This document shows positions 1 through 12,000 of a stretch of DNA of 38,458 bases, piece after piece. Numbering within the stretch: position 1 is the first letter of the stretch; the number at the start of each line of letters is the position of its first letter. The position numbers were made by a program, and so were the translations under genes. Under the pieces are notes generated by a model that saw only the letters and a program-made list of their open reading frames with translations, was not told the DNA's origin and did no database searches. The stretch is from JALQUL01 sp040382935 (GTDB lineage: Bacteria; Pseudomonadota; Gammaproteobacteria; Burkholderiales; Burkholderiaceae_C), in assembly GCA_040382935.1 (NCBI GenBank), contig JBEIEP010000030.1, forward strand, positions 1 to 38,458, written 5' to 3'.

Positions 1-2
1 CC

Positions 3-3000
3 GTAGGGGGCACAGGCCTCACCGCCTTTGCGGGTATCAACGGTGGCACTAGCAATGAGCTGGGCTTGAAGCTGAGCGATGTCGAGTTTGGTTTGGCCAT
101 TCTGAGTGAAAAATCCGCCAGCGGCAGCACCCCTCTACGCAAGTGGACTACTTTAGACGCGACCGTAGGCAGTGTGGGCTTTGTAGGCTTGGGTGACGAT
201 CTGACGATCAGGGCCAATGACGTCAGCGTACAGATCAACAAAGCCAGTGGCGGCGTAGCAGGTCAAGCACTTAGCGTGGTGGACTACAGCCTCAAAGCGG
301 GCAGCACAACAGAGCGCAAAACAGCGCTCAATGTAGCCACGGGCACCGGCAGTTCGATGGCGTTGACGCTTGATGGTGCCAAAGGCGATCTAGTGCAAGC
401 CAGCGGATTCTTGACCATTGACCTCTATGGTTTTGTGCAAGTGAGCGGCAATCTGGCCGTGAGTAAAACCACCGAGACCGTCACCTTAGCCAAAAAGACA
501 GGATCTTCCACCGCAGAGACGGTGAAGGCGGATGTGCTGACCCTAGGCGGTTCGGACATCAACGTGTTTGCGGGTGTTAACGGCTACGCTAAAAATCCCG
601 ATGGTAGTTTTGTTAAGGAACTTGATGCAGATGGCAACCCCACTGGCAAATTCGTCCTGAAAGACGATGCGGTGGGTTTGAGTTTAGAAAACATTGACTT
701 CGGCTTGGCTCTTATCAGTTCACAGTCAATGCCTAGCCGCAAGTGGACAGCATTGACGGCGTCGGCCTCTAGTGTTGGCCTTGTGGGCCTGTCAGATTTG
801 TTGCCCACGGTGAAGAATCTTGCGGTACAGCTCAATCAAGCATCACAGCCCCTTGACCAGGTGGTGGATTTTGCGGCCAAGAGTATGGATATTCGCACGG
901 GTACCAATACTTCGGTCACATTGGCTTACGACGGTTCGGTGGGCGAACTTATCCGGGCCGAAGGCGACGTCACGCTACAGATTTCCGACTTTGCGTATTT
1001 CAGCGGTCGCATCGGTTTTGAGAAGTACAGCCCATCGACGGCTATCAAGTTGAACAACAACGACAAGTTCAACACCCAAACCACGGTGCCACCTAACGCG
1101 GCCAACTCGATGATGGCCATTACCGGGCAAAACATCAAGGCCTTCGTGGGCTATGCCAGCGGTGGTTTTGATAGCTCGAAAACCTTGGTCGAACAGCAAA
1201 GCAGGCTGTACGGGTTTGGTGTGGACAATCTTGACTTTGGCATCTTGATGGCCAAGGTGGGAGGCCAGTCCTACACCGCGTTCAAAGCCCGCATGGACGA
1301 TGCTAGGCTGTACGGGTTTGATCCCAGCGATTTTGAGCTGTCGGCGCAAGGACTGCGCTTTGAGTACAACTCGGCCGATAGCATGGGGCGTACCATTAAT
1401 TACGTCGACTCCTTCAACGGCGGTGTCAAGCTGGGATCGAGTGGTGCTATCAACATCGACTTTAATGGCGGCAAGCGACTGGGTGTCTACGTACAAACAG
1501 CGACTTTGTCGATATCCAAGTTTATGTACCTCAGTGGTTCGCTGGCCTTTGAACAGGCCAGTTACCCCACCCTGCGGTCAAGCGCCTTGGCCACACCGGT
1601 GACGGGTGCCAAAGGGTTCTCTATCGGTGGCAGCAACATCACCGCTTTTGTGGGCTATGCTGAAAACGGTATCCAGCGCAATGTGCCGTTGTCGCAGCAG
1701 TCTGGTCTCTATGGTTTTGGGGTTGATGGCATTGACTTTGGCTTGCTCAGCGTAAAAGACGACATGGGCACCAAGTACACTGCGCTCAAAGCCCATGCCG
1801 ATAACATGGCCCTCTATGGTTTCGACCCGGATGACTTCGAGCTTTCAGCCTCCAATGTCAATCTGGAATACAACAACGCCAGTATTGCGGGGCGTGAGCT
1901 CAATTTCAACAGCCCGACACGTAAGCTCGATATTCCGACGGGTGACCCTGCCAACCCGGTCACGCTGGATTTTCAGGGCAGCCGGATTGGTGTGTTTGCC
2001 GGTCAAGTCACCCTCAAAATTTCTCAGTTCATGTACGTGCAGGGCTCGATCGGTTTCCAAAAAGCCGATTTCCCCTCGCTCAAAGCCGGGTTGGGCATAC
2101 CGGTGGCAACACCACAAACACCCGCCACGGGCTTTACCATTGGTGGCTCTAACATTGATGTCTTTGTCGGTTATGCCAGTCAAGGCTTTGATCGCACTAA
2201 AACGTTTGCCGAACAAGCCGATACGCTCTATGGTTTTGGTGCAGAGGGCATTGACTTTGGCGTTATGCAGGTCAAGTCCAAAGCGGGCATCACCTATACC
2301 GCGGCCAAGGCCCATGCCGATACGGTCAAGTTGTACGGCTTTGATCCCAACGATTTTGAGTTATCGCTCAAGGGCATTGACTTCAAACTCAACACGGCTT
2401 CTTCTAATGCTCCCGCGCTGAACTTCTTGAGTAGCTTCCCGGTGGACACCAGTGTGGCTGGTGATAAGGCGGGCTATGAGCTGCCTACGGGGGGTGAGCC
2501 TGTGTTGTTGGACATGACGACCACCACAATTGGGGCCAGTTTAAACAATGCCACCTTGCGCATCTCCGATTTCGTCTATATCAGTGGTTCGTTTGCGTTT
2601 GAGAAGGGTGGCGATCAGTTGCTCAGTGCCAGAACGCTGCTGGGCGTTCATGTTCCCGTAATGGCCGACTCCTTCACGATTGGTGCTGCCCATGTGCAGG
2701 CCTTTATAGGCGTAGGTGGGCCTTACAGGACGGACTCGAATGGCGATGGCATGATTGTGGCCACGGGCCCCAACGCGGATGAAATCGCCAATCCAGGTGC
2801 CATTGGCATGGTGATTGATGATTTCAATTTTGGTTTGGGTTTGTTCAAGGACAAAATCACCGGCATCAAATACACCGCACTCAAGGCCAACGTTAACCTC
2901 GCGGGCTTTGTAGGCTTTGGCGACGTGATTGAGTTCAGCTTGCGGGACGTGGCTGTTTCTATCAACCAGTCAAGCAATGAGTACTTTGTGCTTGATTTCA

Positions 3001-6000
3001 CAAAAACTTACACGGGCGCGAATACCTCGGGGCTCAGTATTCCGACCGGTAGCACACCGGTCGTGTTTGACTTTAACAACTTTGTGATCGAAGCCTCAGT
3101 GGCGCATGCCACCGCTAAAGTGGCGGGCATTCTGTCACTCGAAGGTGGGTTTTCGTTCAAGAAAAGCACCATAGACCGTATGGGTTTCCGTGGTTTGGGT
3201 ATGAACCTGGAGCTAGAAGCCGACACCCTGGTGATCGCTGGTCACAACATACAAGCGTTTGCGGGCATTAATGGCCCTTATAAAACGGACAGTGACAACG
3301 ACGGTGTTTATGAGACCAACAACAGCGCCATTGGATTTGCTCTGGCAGACGTAGATTTTGCACTGGCTCTCGTTTCACCCAGTTTGTTCAGGGGTGTCAA
3401 AGACTTCCCGGTCAAGTTTTTTGGCCTGCAGGCCAAAACCAGTTACGCCGGACTGGTGGGTACAAGCCCTTATCTGACGCTTAACGCCCAAGACGTGGTG
3501 CTTGAGTTCAATGGTTCGATAGCAAGAGCTGGTCAGTACGTGATTCCGCTGCCGTCGGTTTACGCGGACTTTGGCAGTATTGATAACGGCCCAGACAGGC
3601 CGCGTGGCTTGAATATTCCGATGGGCAGCAATCCCGCTGGAATGAATCTGGATTTCAGTTCCAACTTCTTGCGCGTAGGCCTCAGCGGTGCGTTGGGTAT
3701 CTTTGATCTCTTCAATCTCAAGCTGCCTCGGTTTGACTTCAAATTTGAATTGCCGCCGATTGACTTGGGCGTTAAGTTCAGTCTGGCCAATATTTCGGAT
3801 CTCGGCTTCCAAATGCCCGAATTGCCGCCTTTTACACCGGATATGCTGTTGCCCAGCATCAGCTTGACGGACGCCACGGAAAATATTCCTGAGCTTCCAG
3901 AGTCCGCTCCAAGTTGGCTTAAAAAAGGGCTGGAGGTCATTAAAGGTATAGACATCCGCATTGGCTTGGCCGCGGTCACTGGTGCAGCCAGTGGGGGTGC
4001 CGAAGGTGCCTTAGCTGCTGTCACTGGCTCTATCACGATACCTGATCTAGACATCAATATTGGTGACTTCATCTACCTCAATGGCGACTTCAAACTGACT
4101 TTGGGTAAAACCTTCGTTGCGGATATGGCCACCGGGTTGGATCCCATCATCGGGCAGACGGCTGAGACTGCGGTGGTTGAGTTGGCCAAGTTGATTTTGC
4201 CAAAAGGCTTGCCAGTTAAGCAGTTGCTCAAGTTGGCCATGGGTGGGGTCTTTACGGAAGATTACACGGCCATCAAAGATGTCACCTTTAAAGGACTCAC
4301 CTTCGGTGCCAAAGACGTGAATATGTTTGTAGGTTTGGGTAAGCCGGACTTTTCTAAACCGTATTCTGAGCAGCCGGATCTGTTGGGTTTTGGTATGCAA
4401 AACCTAGATATTGGCATTGGTCTGTTCAAGCCCGATTTGCCTGAATTCATGAAGGCAGAGCAGGTGTTCTCGTTCACCGCGCACGCCAGCGAAATGGGTG
4501 TGTACGGCTTGGGTGATGTCCTGAAAATTCTGGGTAAAGACATCACGATCGACGTCAATATGGGTGGCAACATGAAGGCTATCCCTACCGTCAATTTACG
4601 TAACTTCCCCGTATATTCGAGCATCAAGAATAGCGATGGCACCCGCGGTTTGAAAATTCAGACCGGTGGAGACCCCGTGCTATTGGATCTGGGCGGGAGT
4701 GAAATCTATGGCCTAGACATAGGTCTGGCTGAAATCTCTATTGCTGACTTCTTGCATCTGCGCGGCTCCCTGTCTTTCCGCAAAGGCGAACTTTTCCAGG
4801 TGGCGGTGGATGCCGGTGGCCTGCAACCCCTGCTGAGCGATCTCAATGCTCTTTCGGGGGGTATAGTTCCTCCCTTAATACCGCTGCAGATGGAAACTGT
4901 GACTTTGGGCGGCTCCAACCTCACGGGTTTTGTCGGTATTGGTGGCCCTTACCTGTATGGCCCCGACCTGGTCAACAACACCAGTGGGTTGGCAGGGTCC
5001 GATGGCTTGCCCGACTTCGTAAATGACAACGCTGTGGGGCTGGAAGTCACCAATGTTGACTTTGGCGTCGCACTCATGCAGCCTTCATTGGCGACCCTGT
5101 TTGACAGCTTGAAGGAATACGCCCCCGTCTTTGTTTCCGCCAAGGCCACGATGGAAAGTGCCTCGTTGGTGGGTATTGATAAAACGCTGATGAAGGTCGA
5201 GGCGAAAGATGTTGAGGTCAATATCAACACCTTCGTTATTCCGAAGGCTCCGCCAGATTTGAATCTGGCACTTCAAGTGTTCGGCCCGCCGTCCATTAAC
5301 TATAGGCAGAGCCGATCCTTCAAAGACTACACCGAAGACGTCAATAGCAACGGTGTACTCGATTTGGGTGAAGACAAAAACAGCAACGGGCATCTGGACT
5401 TGGACGAGGACACCAACGGCAACGGCAAGCTTGATTTGGCTGAAGACCGCAATGCCAATGGCAAGATTGATGCCGCAGGCTTTATGTTGCCTACGGGTGG
5501 CAACACTGGCATCTTTATGGACTTTAACCAAGAGATCATTCAGGCCAAGGTGGGGTATGCGGACATCAACTTGGGCGGTGTATTGCAAATGTCCGGCTCG
5601 ATGGCGCTGACCAAAAAGGGCAGCGAAACCGTCACTCTGTCGAACGGCGATACCACAACCGTGACGTCGCTTGCGATTGGTATCAACGATGCCAATGTTT
5701 TCATGGGTATTCCTATAGATGGTCATGGTTACTTCTATGACAACAGTGGCCCTGGTGGCATCGCTGATGGTCGTATCGACGAGTTTGACAAAATCAACGA
5801 GAAAGCCGTTGGCCTGGTCGTACAAAACCTCGACATTGGCTTGGTAATCGCCAAAGAACTGGTCATTAAAACCACGGGTGTGAGCGCGGGTGTCTATCTT
5901 GCTGGCCGCGCTACGGTGGACTATGCAGGTTTGGTGGGTGTGCCGGGTGTTACGCTGAAGACAGAAGAACTCGCCTTGGAGATTAATACCGGCTTTCGTG

Positions 6001-9000
6001 CAGAGTTGCAGTTGGGTCAGATTACAAAAGACACGAAAACGGGTGCTGTCTCTTATGACATCAGTCTTGATGCTTCATTAGGCTTTACGACGATTGACTT
6101 TTCTAGGAGCAGTTGGACTTATCCCAGTGAAGATGTCAATTTCAACAAAATTCAAGACCCTGGTGAAGACCGCCCCAATGGCTGGCTTGACCCGGGTGAA
6201 GATTTGAACGAAGACGGTGTGCTGGACCCTGGCGAAGATAAAGCCAACGGCATTTTGGATCCGGCTATTGTGCGCCGGGGTTATGCCATTGACACGGGTA
6301 ACCCGTTCGAACCCTTGGTATTGACCTACAAGGATCAGTTTCTGCGCTTTTTTGGTAAGGCGCAGATGAATTTGATTGACTTGGTGGCCATGAACGGGGT
6401 GTTCGATTTCCGCATGGAAAAATCGGGCAATGACATTAATCTGACCGCGTTTGCCGACGGCAGTGTGCAGTTTGGCCCCAACGGCTTTAACTTAGAAGCC
6501 CAAGGCAACGGCCTGTTGATCTTTAATCCCGGTGGCATGGCGATGCGCACGCATCTCGAGGGTCATCTCGAGCTGGGGCCGGTGGTCAATCTCAATGCCG
6601 AGCTGAACTTGTATGTCAACACCTTCGGTAAAGATATCACTTACGTGGTTCCAGCCACCTTCCGTCAGCAGATTGGCTATGACACCTTCACCATCAAAGC
6701 CTATCCCCCAGGTAAAGATCCAAGTTGGAGCGGCTCGTATGCTGCGATTGTCGGTAATGGCAGTTTGGATCTGTTCAGTGGGGCGCTCAAACTGAAAGGC
6801 GATTTCAGTCTGCTGAGTGTCTTGACGAATGGCAAATTCATCATGGAGATGGGTGTTACGGCCACATTGGATCTGCCGGTGCTTGAACCTCTTGGGGCAA
6901 CTGGCACCTTGGGTATGGTCATTGATACCGCTCCCAACGGCAGTAACCAGACGGGTCTGTATGGCGCACTTGAGGTGGGTGGCAATAACCCATCTTCCAC
7001 TATTATTGATGGCGGCGGTGTGTTTAGTGTCAAGGGAACGTACTTGTTGCAGATCAACACCACCAGTGCAGCGCAAAAAGTACGTGGTCGCGATCCGGTC
7101 ACCGGCACCTTCTACGCGCCTGACGGTGTCGCGTCGCAGGTGATGCTCAATCCGTACACGCTGCGTATTTCAGGCAAGGCGAGTATTAATGTGGGTCCTG
7201 TGGAGTTACGCGGGGCCTTGGATTTGCTGATTGACAACAAGGGCGTTCAAGCCGCTCTGGATATGGCACTGGAGCTGGGCGATTTTGGTGAGATCGCTGT
7301 CAAAGGGGCTGCTGCTTTTGGCGTGGACGGTAGCAACACACCGTTTTTTGCCTTGTTCGCCCGAACCAACGTTCAGTTGGGCGTCTCCATCATGAACATC
7401 AAGTCGACTGCGGTTTTGCAGATCAATACGAGTTCGGCGGCCTACACGACGTTGCCCGATAGTGCGGGCAAGTCAGAAACCATTGCTGGCAACACTCAAT
7501 TTGATTTGGCGCTCAACGGCAAACTGAATATTCTGGCCTTTGGTGTTGATTTCAGTGGCCGCATGAGTGTGGTGGATTCCGTTTTCAAACTGGAATTGGA
7601 CGGCAGGCTGAACTTCTTTAATGCGCTTACTGTCGATGTGGGCGGCTTTATCAGTTCTGACGGGCAGTTTGAGATTCACGGCAAGGCTGAGATTGATATT
7701 CATCTGGGCCCACTGCATCTGAACGCAGGCATGAGCGTGCTGTTTAGCAGTCGCCCACGCTTTGCCGCCTCTGCTTGGGGTACGTTGGATTTTGAAATTA
7801 ACCTCTTCTTCTTCAGTATCGACATTACCTTGGCCGGATTCAGGGGTGAAATCGATATCACACCCGCTAGTGCCTATTTGGCTGCGAGTGCCACGGTCAT
7901 GGGTATTACGGTTTCGGGCAGTTATATGTGGAGCTGGGGCGCACCGCCTGACATCAGTCATTTAGGCAGCGATGGCACTCTTTACCTGCATATGGGTGAC
8001 GCGTCGGGCCGCTATGGTAGTGGTGACCTGTACGACGACACCATCAATGAGTCCTTCAACATCGACCAAAGTGGCAACACCATTAGCGTGAGTTCACTGG
8101 GTCAGACCGAAACATACTCCGCTGGCAGCGTTAAAAAGATTGTGGGCTACGGCGGCAAAGGCAGCGACTCCATCTACGTGGGCAGCGCTGTTACAGCACC
8201 ACTTGATTTTGATGGTGGTTTGGGCAATGACAGTTTCATGATCCTAGGTGGTGCTGCGGGCAGTTCCATACGCGGGAGTGAAGGTAAAGATCAGTTTGTG
8301 AGTGGTGCTCGCAGCCGTATCCAATTTTTTGGGGGTGAGGGTAACGATAAATTTATAGGGGGCGACGCGGCCGACATCGTGGATATGGGGGCTGGCGAAA
8401 ATACCATCCTCAGTGGGGGTGGTGCCGACATCATCCGTCTGAGCGGTGGTGTAGATACCGTTGATGCAGGTGATGGCGACGACCAGATCAGCCTGTCGTT
8501 GGCGGGTATGGCTACCATTGACGGCGCTGACGGTAACGACAGCCTAGTCTTGGACAATTTTAGTTCGACCGCGCCTTTGCAGCTCAATCACCATCAGCTG
8601 GTAGTGGTCTCTGGCAATGGCATAACCCGTACGGTTAATTTCAACGATAACCTGGAGCGTATCGACCTGAACGATGCCGCAGCGGTCACCACGCTTAAAA
8701 CAGGCTTTGCACCGTCCAATGCGCCAGCCAGCTGGGGCAAGACCAACTTGAATCTGAACGCAGCCGGTTTGCTGGATGTGGCCACTTACCGGGCGCAATT
8801 GGTGGCTGAGGATGCGACTTTTAACATTGCCGCCTCTGGTATTAAGGGTACTCTGAACACCGAGTTGAACGGGCTTACCGTGGTGAACCGTGGTACGGCG
8901 GGCACAGTGGCCGATCGCGACATTGTGCTGCGTGAGGTCAATGACCTGAGCATTGTTAGCAGTGGCCGCAGCAACGGCGGTTTGTATGCTGCAAACGGAA

Positions 9001-12000
9001 ATATCGACATTCAACTGGCCGCTCGTGAGGCCGAGCTGACACTGAGCTCTGGCGTAATTGGTACCGGCGCGGGTGGCAATTTGACCATTCGTGCTGACGA
9101 CATCGACTTTTCCTCTGGTGACAACAAGGTCTTTGGCACTGGAACGCTCGTCATTCGCAGCATGGCGGATGCGCAAAACTACCGTTTTGGCGGTGCTGGT
9201 CAGTCGCGCTTTGGCTACGATTTCTCGGCCGGGGTGGACTCTGGTTACATGGAATTGGCCTCACGCGATATATCGGCGTTGGCCAATGGCTTTAGCAGCA
9301 TCACGTTGGGCCATCGTGTGGTAGGAGGAATTACCCGCATTGGCGACCTTGAAGACGCTATTTTGGGCGAGTTCAACTTCTCGGCACGCTTGGACGATGT
9401 CACCACCATTCTTGGCGATCGCATGGAAATTGTGGGCGACGTACAGGCCAGCCAGTTGCTCACGCTCAATGCCCGTGCTCTTAAGGTGGAGCGCCAAAAC
9501 CAACGTGACCCGCTGGGTGCGGCCGACGCTGGTATCAAGGCCCCTGTGCTGGTTGCCAACGTTGATGAGCAAATGCTGGTGATGGGCTGGGTCATTGCCG
9601 ATAACCTGATCGACATCAAGGTTGGTCAGACCAAGTCCAGCACGGGTGTGGGTGGTTTTGTCACCTACGGCAGCGAGATCAACAGCTTCACTGCCGATAA
9701 AGGCAGCACCATTCAGACCTTGGCCGCTAACAGCCAGCTCAAGATCAAGACCTCGGGTTCGGTCTACAGCGCCACCGGCCTGTTCGCCGGTGTAAATGAC
9801 AACGCGACCGACGCCAAAATTGTAGTCGACGCGGGTACGGGTCTAACCCTGCTCGAAGGCGCTACGGTGGCAACGCGCAATGCCCGTGGTGACATCACCC
9901 TCAAGGGTGGCACTTACATCCACCTGCTCAGTGGCAGTGCCGTGGTTTCGGGTGCTCGTTTCGATACAGATAATAAGGCCTACCTGACAGGTGCAGACTC
10001 CGTTGTTACTTTGGCCACAACAGGTGAGATGACGCTGGCTGGCTCTTTGACCGCCGCAGGAAAAATGACGCTCTCGGCCAGCGAAGTGCAAGACGAATTT
10101 GCGGATTATTTCAATGGTTTAGCGGGTAAGCTGATTACCCAAGAAACCGACGCCAGCAAGATTTCATCTATTCTGGCGGGCTTGAATGCGGCGGGTGGCT
10201 CGGTCATGGCCAATGATTTGAAAGCCCTGTTTACCGGCGGTAACTTGGCGCTGGATGCCGCCAATGCCGTGCTGGTATCGGTGGGCAACTATGTGCCTTT
10301 TGCCGAGCTACCAGAGGCCACACGAACTGCCATCGCTGCGGCGCAAGGGTATACCGCGATACAGCCACCGGCAAAAGATCCGGTCACTGGTAAGCAACCG
10401 GCCACGGGTTACTTCAATCCCATTACGGGGCGCTTTTTCACCAGTATCAGCGATGGCCCGGTAGTCGACTCGGCCAAGCAGGATCAATACACCTCATACA
10501 CTGGGACGGTTTATTTCAATCGCTTCGCCCCTGCTGGTAGCCAAGTTAAGACGGGCTTTATTCAGGGCGTTTCTGCCGACTACGACAATGCGCTCATTAA
10601 TTGGGCTGCCGCAGGCGTAGAGGCTCCCAGCGCCAATGCCAGTTTTGAGCAATTGACACCGCTGCAAAAATTGGTGGTGGCCAACAGTCTGGGTTATCTG
10701 TACGACTACGACCGTATTGACTACCTGGATTGGTCTAGCGCACCGTTTGATTACAGCACCGTCTCCAAAGCCGAGTGGACTGAGGCTTCTAGCCTGAATT
10801 TTGCGCTGGTTATCTCTGCCGAGCAGTGGGGCTCCGTACCTAAGCCACAGACAGGTACACCTTACTCTGGACTCACGCCTGCGCAAAAAGCGGTCGTTGA
10901 TCAAATCGTCCAATTTGTACCCACCCAAAACGACAAGCTCACCCTGACCGGTACCTTCGCGGCAGGCGATGTCTTGGCCGTTGTCCTCAATGGCACGACA
11001 TTGAGCTATACCGTGCAAGCCAGCGATATAGGCGGTACCGCGTCTGACACTTTGAGCAGCGTGGCAAAAGGCCTGACAAAAGCCATTAACGACGCACAGT
11101 CGGCCATCCACTACAAGGCTTCGGGTCTTGTGATTGCGGCTACTGATACCAGCTCCGAAGTCGCCAAAATCATCGTGAACGCTGGAAAGGTCAGTAGTTT
11201 CAATGTGACCAGCAGCGATGCAGCGCGTTTACAAGTGAGTGACACCGAGATCACCGTGCACGGTCAGTTTGTGGCAGGCGACACGTTGTCGGTTACCGTC
11301 AACGGCACTGTGGCCAGTTACACGGTGACCAGTGCCGATATAGGCGAAAACGATAGCGTGACACGTTCGCGTCTGGCTTACGCCTTGGCCAAGGCCATCA
11401 GCGATGCGGCACCCCGTGAAGTGCCTGTGGTGACAGCGACCAGTTCAACCACTTCTACCGCGAATGGCGCACCGGTGACTGAACTGCGTATTACCCAGGT
11501 GACGGACGCTCCCGCGTTCACACTGACTTTTGCAGATTCCCGTTTGTCCGTAGAGCACAACCCGTTCGACGAGTTGTCGTACGACCAGCAAATCTTGGTG
11601 GCCAGCAAACTACGTCCGGCCCTCAGTGTGCACTACAAAGACTTGACGGCCGGACAAAAGTCGGTGGTTGCCAAGTCGATTGCAGCCGCTACGGCACCCC
11701 TGCAGTTCATCAATTACAACGCCCCCGCCGGTAAAGCACTGGTCACCAGTTTCACCCAAGGGGTGATGACCGATTACACCAATACCCAGATGGTTTGGGG
11801 CACAGCGGGTACACCTGCACCGGGTACTTCGTTTACCAGCCTGACCCAAGCGCAAAAAGACGTGGTGGCGCATTCGTTGGGCTATGACCGCTACGACGGC
11901 CAGCACTACTTCAAGGCCGATGCCCCCTTGTCTGAAATGTGGGTCACTGGGTTTACCCCCGGCGGTGGCACGTTTGACCTGAGTACCATGGACTGGGGTG

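Larger units (their letters stand above)
3..6450 (+). repeat. Diverged tandem F-x-G / DFG repeat domain (about 170-200 residues per unit)
   Basis: Successive units share a Gly-Asn-Ile-x-x-F-[AVIM]-G start, then a [DE]-F-G-[LIV] segment, a Y-T-A-x-K-A type segment, an L-Y-G-F or L-x-G segment, and a closing [IL]-x-T-G ... L-D-F stretch followed by a strand like SGSFAFEKG. The motif Phe codon falls at 27, 567, 1143, 1647, 2163, 2703, 3258, 4326, 4929 and 5700. Spacings are 504-603 bases for most neighbours; 3258 to 4326 is about double, so one unit there has lost the motif, and the last interval is lengthened to 771 by a calcium-loop insert. Copies at 1143, 1647 and 2163 are the most alike (FVGYA, LYGFG, LYGFDP). 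No fold is recognised with confidence. The array extends upstream of the window. Confidence 0.85.

Noticed and set aside
1795..2421. Plus-strand ORF of 208 codons in another frame
   Set aside because: It overlaps F-x-G repeats that are clearly coding in frame +3; its product is Arg/Pro/Ser-rich without a domain.
6450..7980. A TamB/AsmA domain assignment
   Set aside because: Only the alternating strand pattern is similar; no conserved TamB or AsmA motif was recognised.
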